From the NCBI GenBank assembly GCA_021797775.1, contig JAJZZC010000017.1, positions 1 to 42,717 of the forward strand: a stretch of DNA of 42,717 nucleotides, written 5' to 3'. The DNA comes from Bacillota bacterium. GTDB taxonomy: Bacteria > Bacillota > Sulfobacillia > RBS10-35 > JAJYVN01. The notes under the pieces were generated by a model that was given only the letters and a program-made list of their open reading frames with translations, was not told where the DNA came from and did not search any database. Both the position numbers and the translations under genes were made by a program. This document shows positions 8,811-16,065 of the stretch, piece by piece (the stretch's first letter is position 1; each line of letters opens with the position of its first letter).

Positions 8811-9947
8811 TCAGACGCCGTCGGATGAGACCGTGACGGCCCCGCCCTGCATTGCGGACTGCGCGACGGCCTCCGCGACGGCCACCGCGCGATAGCCGTC
8901 ACGGAAGTCCGCGCCTTCGGGAGCCACGGAGCGCCGCTCCGCGACGGCCGTCAACAGGTGCGCCATCTGAAACGTGAAGCCATCCTCCCACCCGTACACA
9001 TGCCCGGGCGGCCACCAGTCGGCTCCGGCGGGCAGGTCCGGTTCCACCAGCATTGTGCGGAAGCCGAGCTGACCTCCCGCGCTGGCCTCGCACAGTTTGA
9101 GTTCGTTGCAGCGTTCGAGGTCCCAGTACAGGCTGCCGCGTTCCGCGTGCACCTCGATGGCCAGATGGTTTTTGCGCCCCCACGCGACCCGAGAGACGCG
9201 CAGCGTCGCCAACGCGCCCTGGGAGAGTTCGAGCAGGGCGGCGCAGGCGTCGTCTACGCTCACCTCCACCATGCGGGCCGGATCCTCCAGGGCCGGTCTC
9301 TCCCGGACAAAGGTGGCCTGGCGCGCCAGGACGCGCAGGGGCTCCCCGGCCAGGCAGCGGACGAGGTCCAGCGCGTGCACCCCGAGGTCCAGCAGGGCTC
9401 CGGCGCCACCCCGTTGCCGGTCCCATTTCCACCCCGCCGGCCGCCGCGGGTCCGCGGCGCCCTGCTGCGCGTACGCCGCGTGCATCTCGCGGACGGCGCC
9501 CAGGGCGCCGGAACGCACGATGTCCCGGGCCAGCCGGACCGCGGGCAGGAAACGATAGTTGAAGCTGGTCATGTGTACCAGGTTCGCCGCCCGGGCCGCC
9601 GCCCGCCACATCGTGCCCGCGGTCTCCGTCTCCAGGGCCAGGGGTTTCTCGCAGAGGATGTGTTTCCCGGCCGCCAGGGCCGCGTGGACGACCTCGGGAT
9701 GCAGTTGGTGCGGACCGCAGCAGTCCACCAGCTGAACGCGCGGGTCGCGGATCAACTCCCGCCAGTCCCGATACACCGCCGGCACCGACCAGCGCCGGGC
9801 GAAGTCCTCCACCCCCTGGCCGCGCCCGGCGACGGACAGCACAGCCGCCCCCGGCGCCCCCAGCAGGGCGCAGGCCTTGCGATAGGCGTTGACGTGCGCC
9901 CGTCCCATGAACCCATAGCCCACCATGCCGATGCCGATGTCCGCCAC
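8811..9947 (-). CDS. Gfo/Idh/MocA-family sugar dehydrogenase (second copy)
   Basis: This 378-residue NAD(P)-dependent oxidoreductase has the Rossmann motif MVGYGFMGRAHVNAY (about 8-22), CEKPLALETE (about 99-108) and GALLDLGVHALDLV (about 183-196). The catalytic-helix Asp and His (DLGVH, 187-191) are present. GTG 9947 is chosen; AGGGGGG lies 8 bases upstream. It is clearly the same superfamily as the protein at 793-1848, but the low identity seen outside the motifs suggests a different substrate. It resembles the myo-inositol or deoxy-sugar dehydrogenase branch. Downstream on the same strand is the helicase after a 365-base gap, so it is probably transcribed alone. Confidence 0.93.
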   Translation of the reverse strand: MADIGIGMVGYGFMGRAHVNAYRKACALLGAPGAAVLSVAGRGQGVEDFARRWSVPAVYRDWRELIRDPRVQLVDCCGPHQLHPEVVHAALAAGKHILCEKPLALETETAGTMWRAAARAANLVHMTSFNYRFLPAVRLARDIVRSGALGAVREMHAAYAQQGAADPRRPAGWKWDRQRGGAGALLDLGVHALDLVRCLAGEPLRVLARQATFVRERPALEDPARMVEVSVDDACAALLELSQGALATLRVSRVAWGRKNHLAIEVHAERGSLYWDLERCNELKLCEASAGGQLGFRTMLVEPDLPAGADWWPPGHVYGWEDGFTFQMAHLLTAVAERRSVAPEGADFRDGYRAVAVAEAVAQSAMQGGAVTVSSDGV

Positions 9948-10538
9948 TGCTGACCCCCCTTTGATTCAAGGCCGGGAGCGCATGCGGACACAATGTGCAA
10001 TCGACTGCAGAATCCTGGACTATTGTCTGAACTTGCGGCATGCGCAACGCCCGCGTGGTGGGTGGCGCAGGCCCTTCGATCCACGCCGGGCCCGCGTTTG
10101 GAAGACGTCACCCGCCCCCTGCTACAGGGGGCAGACACGCGCTCAAGGTATCCATATGTTCACGCCCCGATGCGGCCAAGATCCGGAATTCCGATCCCAA
10201 CGGTGTGCAGTGTGGGCTTTCTACCCTCCCCAAGCCCTCCCTCGCTCGGGAGCCGGCGCTGGGCAGGCGCGAACCCGATGTACAGATCCGCCGGACTTGG
10301 TACAATTCAACAAATAACCATCGACCGTTCCGCCGGGCGTGCACCCGGCGACGCGCGCGCATGGGCGGTGCGGTCGGGACCGGGGCTGCCAGGCGCGAAA
10401 GGGGGCCCGCCATACAGACGGGGCGCCGTGGCACCGATAATGTCAGTGACGGGCGGCTAGTGCCGCCGAATTTGTTGCCGTGTACCTATGCACCTCGCGA
10501 CCATGTGCCGCATGTCATGAAGGTGGGGAGGAGATTCG
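9948..10538. promoter_or_regulatory. 591-base divergent region with hairpins and a candidate leader
   Basis: This non-coding span lies between two divergent genes. A strong hairpin, GCCCCCTG-CTA-CAGGGGGC, is at 10114-10132. A -10-like TACAAT is at 10301-10306 and is the most AT-rich site here. About 25 bases beyond it is a second hairpin, CGCCGGG/CCCGGCG (10331-10350), and a small GGCGGC/GCCGCC stem lies near 10453-10468. If TACAAT is a promoter, the DivIVA-like operon has a structured leader of about 230 bases. No known riboswitch consensus was recognised. Confidence 0.4.
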
Positions 10539-11156
10539 GTGTCGCTCCCTTCCCGTCGCGACGGGGGCAATGGACCTGCTCGGCACGCGCGGCGCACCTC
10601 CGGTGCGCGCCAGCCCGATCCCGCCCGGCTGCCTTTGCGGCGCGCCATCTTCGGGATCCGGCCCTCCGCGGCGGACCGGTTCTTCGCCCAGGCGTGCGCC
10701 CGCGCGGATGCGCGCCAGGCGCAGCGGGAGGAGGGGCTGCGCCGCCTGCGGGCGCGGATCCAGGAGCAGGGCCAACGCGTGGTGGACTGTGCCCAGGCCT
10801 TGGAGGCACAGAGGAAGTACCTGCGCGACACGGAGGCGGCGCTGGCCGAGTACGAAGCGGAGGCGCGGCGCGAGGCCGATGAGGCCCGGCGCCGCTTCGA
10901 GGAGGCGGAGGCTCGGTTGCTCGCGCGCCTGGAGCAGGCGCGCAGCCTGCTGGACGCGCGGTGGGCGCTCCTGCGTTCGGCGGTGCACGGCCTGTTCAGC
11001 CAGACCGAGGCCATCGCTGCGCGTGTGCATGCCGAACGGATCGGCGTGGATGCGGATCCGGCCGTGGCCGTCCCGCCACCGGAGCCGGATTCCCCTCCTT
11101 CCGCCGGTTCGGAGCCGGAACCCCGCACGACCATCCCCCTGCGGCGTGACGCCTGA
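10539..11156 (+). CDS. Coiled-coil protein with DivIVA-like N-terminal motif
   Basis: This 205-residue protein starts at GTG 10539 with GGGGAGGAG 5 bases upstream. After a basic disordered start, a motif RRAIFGIRPSAADRFF (about 34-49) resembles the F-x-G-[YI]-R..[DE]V-x-x-F signature of DivIVA/GpsB proteins. A long Ala/Arg/Glu coiled coil follows (about 50-165, e.g. AEYEAEARREADEARRRFEE), then a Pro-rich acidic tail. DivIVA proteins bind curved or polar membrane and recruit wall and capsule enzymes; this role is an inference here. The stop codon overlaps the start of the next gene (TGATG), so the two are translationally coupled. The family assignment rests on motif and coiled-coil layout only. 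Confidence 0.75.
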   Translation: MSLPSRRDGGNGPARHARRTSGARQPDPARLPLRRAIFGIRPSAADRFFAQACARADARQAQREEGLRRLRARIQEQGQRVVDCAQALEAQRKYLRDTEAALAEYEAEARREADEARRRFEEAEARLLARLEQARSLLDARWALLRSAVHGLFSQTEAIAARVHAERIGVDADPAVAVPPPEPDSPPSAGSEPEPRTTIPLRRDA

Positions 11157-13246
11157 TGGCGCGCGTACGCCATTTGCCGCTGCCCTTTCGGGCGGAGCAG
11201 TTGCCCCGCCGGCTCTTCGGCTACCGGCGGTCAGACGTGTTGCGGCGGGCTTCCGCCATGGAGGCGCGCGACAGGGCGGCGGACCGCGCGTGGCGGGTGA
11301 TCCACGCCCGGGCGGAGGCCGAGTTGCGCTCCGTCGCGGAACGGCTGGCGCTGCTGGAGGCGACGCTCGCCGAGGAGCGGGCGCGCGCCGCGACCGCCGA
11401 GGTGCGCTTGGCGCGCGCGCGGGAGAACTCGCGCTGGCTGCGCGTGGGCGCACATGGCGAAGTCCAGAGCCTGCAGCCGGGGCGGGAGGCGCGGCTGAAC
11501 ACGCTTCGCCAACAGATCCTGGGAATCGTCGCGGCCACCGAGGGCGTCGACCGGCGCCTGCAGACCCTGATCTCCGCCGTTTCCGCGGCGGCTGCGGCCG
11601 CTGGCGCCGGGGAAACGGGGTTCGCCGGGCAGCAAGACGCGGCGTCCGCGCGCGGAACTCCGGGGCTGTCGCCGGACGCGGCCCAGGACCTGCTCGCCGG
11701 TTGGGTCGGCCGGGGCGAGTTCCGGGTCGCCGCGGCGAATTTGCCCCGGCGCATCCAGACGCGGAGCGGCCGCGTGCTGGGGCGCATGGCGGCCGTGGTG
11801 CTCTCCGGTGTGCCGCCCCGCATTGTGGGGGTTGACTGCGAGCGGGACGGGCAGCCGACGGGGTTCGTGCCTCTCGAGGACATCCGGATCGTCAGCGACG
11901 ACACGATCGTGGTCGACGCGGATTTCTTGTGGGCTCCGCGCTCCGGAGCGGATGCCGCGGCCAGGGCGGTTCCCGCCGGCTCCAGCCCCCGAGGGGAGGA
12001 TCCCGCGCCGGTCGGGGTCGGCGCGGCGGCCGCTGCCGGCGGGCTGGTTCGGGGTGCGGCAGACGCGCCTTCCCCGGTTGCGGTGCCCTCCCCGGCGACC
12101 CTGCCCCCCGCGGGCGCCCGGTCCGAGGGGAAAGCGGCCGCATCGCCGCCCAGAGGCGCGGAGGCGCTCACGCCGCCGCATTCGCCCGTAGAGGCGCCAG
12201 AGGCGCCAGAGGCGGCGCTGTCCGTTGTTGCGGCCGGCGCCGAGTCGCCGATCGCTGCGCAGCGGGGCTCCCTGTCCAGGACGGCCCCCGCCGGTTCGGG
12301 CGACGTCCTGCCGCCGCCCGCGGCCGGGTTGGCGGATACCGGCGTCTCGAATCCGGGGCGGGAGACGGCCCGGGTGCCTGCGGATGCCGCCCCGGATGTG
12401 CCGCGCGCCCCGGCGGAGGCCGTGGCGGGTCCCGCGCCCGGGGCCGCCGGGGCGCGGTCGGCTGATGCGGGGTCGGTCCCGGCGGTGGTGGCGGCGGGCG
12501 CGAAACCGGATGAGCCCGCGGCGGCGATGGCCCCGCCGGCCTCCGTCCCGGTTCCGCCACCGCCTGGCTCCGCGGGGTCGCCCCTTCCCGGGGGGGCGGT
12601 ACCTCCCCGGGAAGGGGCGATGGGATCCATCGCCCGCAACGGAGGCGCCGGTGTCGACCTGGCCGCCGCGGCCCAATTCGGGGAGCGCCGGGCTCGGCTT
12701 GGCGCCCCACCCGCGGCGGGCGCCGGGGCCGGCCCGTCCCTGGGCGCCGCCGCCCCGCCGCCCCTCCGTGCCCCGGCGCCGGAGGATGCGACCACCGCCG
12801 GAGACGGCGCGGCGGGGCGGTCTGGCGGCGCGGCGATGGCGCCCCTGCCTCCGCCGGATTGGAGCGAAGCCCTGCCCGAACTGGCCGTTGGGCACCAGGA
12901 CCCTGCCCAGGCCGCCGCGGCGCCGGACGTTCAGCCGGCGGCCGCTGCCCCCGGTGCGGGCGCCGGTCCCGCCGCCGTCGCCGAACCCGCGCCCTCCGGT
13001 CCGGTCTCCGCGACGGCGGGGTATGCCGCGCCCACCGGGGAGGGACCGGTTCAGGCCCGGGCGGGGCTGGGCACGGAGGTGCTCGCCTTCCTGATGGGCA
13101 AGGTGGTCGGTCTGGAGCTGCGCGACGCGCAGAACCGGCTCATCGCCGAGCGCGGGCGCCGCATCGACGCGCAGTTGGTCGCCGCCGCCGAGGCCGCCGG
13201 CTGTCTGCCCGAGTTGATCGTGCACATGGAGTTAGCGCCGCGTTGA
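11156..13246 (+). CDS. DivIVA-like coiled-coil protein with PRC-barrel-like domain and long Ala/Pro linker
   Basis: This 696-residue protein appears to have four parts. Residues 1-30 hold a DivIVA-like motif (PRRLFGYRRSDVLRRA), a cousin of the motif in the upstream protein. Residues 30-145 form a coiled coil. Residues about 200-255 resemble a PRC-barrel: TRSGRVLGRMAAVVLSG through GFVPLEDIRIVSDDTIVVDA. Then comes about 370 residues of Ala/Pro/Gly-rich, probably disordered linker. The end (about 637-696) is a conserved-looking module, MGKVVGLELRDAQNRLIAER followed by AAEAAGCLPELIVHMEL, of the kind also seen beside PRC-type domains. No membrane segment is seen, so the protein is cytoplasmic or peripheral. 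It overlaps the previous gene by one base and leads into glycosyltransferase genes, suggesting a scaffold for polymer synthesis. Function is inferred. Confidence 0.78.
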   Translation: MARVRHLPLPFRAEQLPRRLFGYRRSDVLRRASAMEARDRAADRAWRVIHARAEAELRSVAERLALLEATLAEERARAATAEVRLARARENSRWLRVGAHGEVQSLQPGREARLNTLRQQILGIVAATEGVDRRLQTLISAVSAAAAAAGAGETGFAGQQDAASARGTPGLSPDAAQDLLAGWVGRGEFRVAAANLPRRIQTRSGRVLGRMAAVVLSGVPPRIVGVDCERDGQPTGFVPLEDIRIVSDDTIVVDADFLWAPRSGADAAARAVPAGSSPRGEDPAPVGVGAAAAAGGLVRGAADAPSPVAVPSPATLPPAGARSEGKAAASPPRGAEALTPPHSPVEAPEAPEAALSVVAAGAESPIAAQRGSLSRTAPAGSGDVLPPPAAGLADTGVSNPGRETARVPADAAPDVPRAPAEAVAGPAPGAAGARSADAGSVPAVVAAGAKPDEPAAAMAPPASVPVPPPPGSAGSPLPGGAVPPREGAMGSIARNGGAGVDLAAAAQFGERRARLGAPPAAGAGAGPSLGAAAPPPLRAPAPEDATTAGDGAAGRSGGAAMAPLPPPDWSEALPELAVGHQDPAQAAAAPDVQPAAAAPGAGAGPAAVAEPAPSGPVSATAGYAAPTGEGPVQARAGLGTEVLAFLMGKVVGLELRDAQNRLIAERGRRIDAQLVAAAEAAGCLPELIVHMELAPR

Positions 13247-13260
13247 GGGGGACGCGACCA

Positions 13261-14265
13261 ATGGAGGACCCGCCCGCATGGCGCGGATGCCGGACTGGCG
13301 AGGCGTCGGCGGCTGATCGGCTGGCCACGGCTGATCCGGCGCCGGAGGGCCCACTCCTCCCGGTGGGCGGCAGGGCAGGGGTTCCGCCTGTCGTCGGGGC
13401 GGCTTCCGCCGACTCCACCACGGTCCAGGCGCCGCCCGGCCTTGGGGGCGCGGCGACGCTGTCCGGGGCTGTCCCCGCCGGTCGGCCCCGCGTGGTGCTG
13501 GTCATGCCCGAGTTCAATGAGGACCGCACCATCATCGACGTGCTGACCGAGGCGGCCCCGTACGTGGATCGGATCATCGTCGTCGACGACGGCTCGCGCG
13601 ACGACTCCCACGCCCGCACACTGGAGTGGATGTCCTCGGCGGCGCTGCACGTCGACCTGTTGCGCCACGACCGCAACCGCGGCATGTCCGGAGCGTTGCT
13701 CAGCGGCTTTGCCCACGTCTACGCCCTCCTCGCCCAGGGGATGATCGCCCCGGATGACGTGGTGGTCAACATCGACGCCGACGGCCAGCACGATCCCGCC
13801 GACATTCCGGCGCTGGTGGGCCGCCTTGTGGCGCGGGGAGTGGACGTTGTCCTCGGGCGGCGCGACCTCAGCGGCTATCCCCTCTACAAGCGCGTCGGCA
13901 ACTGGGGGCTCTCCCTGTCCGGTTCGCTGCTGGCCGGCCACCGCTACCAGGACATCGAATGCGGCTTTCGGGCGCTGCGGGTCCGCAGCGTGCCGACGCT
14001 GCTGCGGTATTTCAGCGGCCACCGGTACGGCTGCGCCCAGGAACTCGGCGTGATCCTGCCCCGCTGCGGCTTCACCGTGGACAACGCACTCACCGTCCGC
14101 GTCCGTTACTATCGCGAGGGCGCCCGCTTCCGCGACGGCGCCGTGAATGCGGCGATGGGGCTGCTGGCCTTCTTCCGCGTGGTGCTGCGCGCCGGCGACC
14201 GCGTGGAACGCCGGGTGCCTGAACTGCTCGGGGCCCTGACGATGTCCTCCCGGGTGGCGGGCTGA
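13261..14265 (+). CDS. GT2 family glycosyltransferase (dolichol-phosphate mannosyltransferase-like)
   Basis: This 334-residue GT-A enzyme transfers a sugar from a nucleotide donor, likely at the inner face of the membrane. After a disordered N-terminal ~75 residues the catalytic domain begins with VVLVMPEFNEDRTI. The donor-binding motif IIVVDDGSRDDS (about 105-116) and the metal-binding VNIDADGQHDPADIP (about 169-183) follow, then YKRVGNWGLSL and QDIECGFRALR. These are hallmarks of the DPM1/GtrB-like branch, but no C-terminal membrane helices are seen. ATG 13261 has GAGGGGG about 9 bases upstream and starts 14 bases after the preceding stop. It belongs to the same operon as the DivIVA-like pair and the PelF-like gene, so a role in exopolysaccharide repeat assembly is likely. 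Confidence 0.92.
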   Translation: MEDPPAWRGCRTGEASAADRLATADPAPEGPLLPVGGRAGVPPVVGAASADSTTVQAPPGLGGAATLSGAVPAGRPRVVLVMPEFNEDRTIIDVLTEAAPYVDRIIVVDDGSRDDSHARTLEWMSSAALHVDLLRHDRNRGMSGALLSGFAHVYALLAQGMIAPDDVVVNIDADGQHDPADIPALVGRLVARGVDVVLGRRDLSGYPLYKRVGNWGLSLSGSLLAGHRYQDIECGFRALRVRSVPTLLRYFSGHRYGCAQELGVILPRCGFTVDNALTVRVRYYREGARFRDGAVNAAMGLLAFFRVVLRAGDRVERRVPELLGALTMSSRVAG

Positions 14266-14269
14266 CGGT

Positions 14270-16027
14270 ATGCTGAAGGCGGTCGTGCCGGAAGGCGATC
14301 CCGCATCGCTCCTGCACGTCCTGCTCATGACGGAGGGCACCTACCCCTTCCACCGCGGGGGGGTGAGCACATGGTGCGACGCCCTCGGTCACGGCATGCG
14401 GGGTGTCCGCTACACCATCCTGGCCGTGGTCATGAACCCGTATGTCGTACCGCAGTACGCGCTGCCGCCGAGCGTTGAGCGGGTGATCAGCGTGCCGCTG
14501 TGGGGGACGCAGGATCCGGCCGAGCATCGTGCGGACCTGCCGTTCTCCCAGATCTTTGCCAAAAAACAGCGGACGACCCCGGACGTGGTGTCCGAATTGT
14601 TCATGCCGCTGTTCTCCGAACTGATCGCGCACCTGCAGCGCGCGGAGCCCGATCCCGAAGGCTTCGGCCAGACCCTCCTCGGCCTCTACCGCTACTTCCA
14701 CGTCTATGATTACGAACTTAGTTTCAAGTCTCCGGCGCCATGGGCCCATTTTCGCGAGCGGTTGCTGGCGGCCTGTGCCGCGGGGCGCTGGCCGGCGCCG
14801 ACGGTGTTCGACATGGTACAGGCCCTGGGGTGGGTATACCGGTTCATGACCATCCTCAACATCCCGGTGCCCTCCGCCGACCTCGCGCACTCCTCGGCCG
14901 CGGCCTTCTGCGGTGTATCGGCGATCGTCGCCAAACTGCACCACCGCACCCCCTACCTGCTGACCGAACACGGCGTGTACCTGCGGGAGCAGTATCTGGC
15001 CGTCGGACGCAGCGACATGGGGGCCTTCGCCCGGTCCTTCCTGCTGGCGCTGGTGCGCACCGTGGTCGTCGCCAACCTGTATCACGCGGACGAACTGGCC
15101 CCGGTGTGCCACTTCAACGGGCGCTGGGAGCGGCGGCTCGGCGCCGAACCGCGCAAGATCCGCCCGGTGTACAACGGGGTGAGCCCGGCCACCTTCTCCC
15201 TCGGGCCGTCCGCCACCGGGGCCGCCGCCGCGGCTCCGGTGCGGATCGTGTCGGTGGCGCGCATGGATCCCAACAAGGACATCGCCACGCTGCTGCGCGC
15301 CGCGGCCATTGTGCGCGAGGCGGAGCCGCGGGCTTGCTTCCATGTGTACGGCGCCGTGAGCGTACCGGACTATCACGCGCGCATGCTCGAACTGCGCCGC
15401 GAGCTCGGGCTGGAAGAGGTCGTCGCCTTCCACGACCACACCGACGACGTCGCGGAGGTGTACCGGCAGGCCGACGTCCTGGTGCAGTCCAGCGTCACGG
15501 AGGCCTTCCCCTACGCCGTCATCGAGGGCATGATGGCCGGGCGGCCGGTGGTCGCCACCGACGTCGGCGGCACGGCCGAAGCCGTTGGCGACGCGGGCAT
15601 CCTGGTCCCGGCGCGCGAGCCCGCGCTGCTGGCCGAGGCCCTGCTCCGGAGCATCGGTGATCCCGCGCTGCGCGCCCGGCTCGGCGTGGCCGCCCGCCGG
15701 CGGGCCCTCGAACTGTTCACGATCGACCGGACCATCGCCGAGTTCGCCGCGGTCTACCGCCGCCTGGCGGTACTCCGTCCCAGCGCCGCGCCCGGCCAGG
15801 TGCTGGAACTCGCCGTGGCGAGGGCGTGGGCTCTGCACCGCCTGGGCCGCGCCGATCTGGCGCGGGCTCAGCTCGACACGGCCCTGGCTCGGTCGGAGCA
15901 TTCCCCGGCCACGCCAGCGCTGCTGGCGGTGCGGGCGTCGCTGGAGGGCGCGCTCGGCAACCCCGAGGCGCAGATGTTCGACCTGATCCGCGCACGCATC
16001 CTGGCCGACCTGCAGGAGGCCGGCTGA
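14270..16027 (+). CDS. PelF-like GT4 glycosyltransferase (DUF3492 type)
   Basis: This 585-residue glycosyltransferase carries the PelF signature near the start, TEGTYPFHRGGVSTWC (21-36), followed by TEHGVYLREQYL (232-243). The GT-B donor side has YNGVSPATF (301-309), VARMDPNKDI and the EX7E motif EAFPYAVIE (Glu411 and Glu419) before MMAGRPVVATDVGG. PelF polymerises the cationic Pel polysaccharide from UDP-GalNAc in the cytoplasm. Here a C-terminal helical extension of about 80 residues (TPR-like in feel) is added. The start lies 4 bases after the GT2 stop, so the genes are co-transcribed. A PelG-like membrane partner lies about 7 kb away on the other strand. Donor sugar is unknown; UDP-linked hexosamine is the family precedent. 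Confidence 0.9.
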   Translation: MLKAVVPEGDPASLLHVLLMTEGTYPFHRGGVSTWCDALGHGMRGVRYTILAVVMNPYVVPQYALPPSVERVISVPLWGTQDPAEHRADLPFSQIFAKKQRTTPDVVSELFMPLFSELIAHLQRAEPDPEGFGQTLLGLYRYFHVYDYELSFKSPAPWAHFRERLLAACAAGRWPAPTVFDMVQALGWVYRFMTILNIPVPSADLAHSSAAAFCGVSAIVAKLHHRTPYLLTEHGVYLREQYLAVGRSDMGAFARSFLLALVRTVVVANLYHADELAPVCHFNGRWERRLGAEPRKIRPVYNGVSPATFSLGPSATGAAAAAPVRIVSVARMDPNKDIATLLRAAAIVREAEPRACFHVYGAVSVPDYHARMLELRRELGLEEVVAFHDHTDDVAEVYRQADVLVQSSVTEAFPYAVIEGMMAGRPVVATDVGGTAEAVGDAGILVPAREPALLAEALLRSIGDPALRARLGVAARRRALELFTIDRTIAEFAAVYRRLAVLRPSAAPGQVLELAVARAWALHRLGRADLARAQLDTALARSEHSPATPALLAVRASLEGALGNPEAQMFDLIRARILADLQEAG

Positions 16028-16065
16028 GCCGCCGGACCGCGCGCCGACAGGGGGGAGGTGTGGGT

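Noticed and set aside
10114-10132. Intrinsic terminator for a gene in the divergent region
   Set aside because: The hairpin is strong but has no T-tract on either strand and no gene ends next to it.
10360-10470. c-di-GMP-I riboswitch ahead of the DivIVA-like operon
   Set aside because: GCGAAAG-like and GC-rich stems invite the idea, but the conserved GGGACGCAAAGC core is absent.
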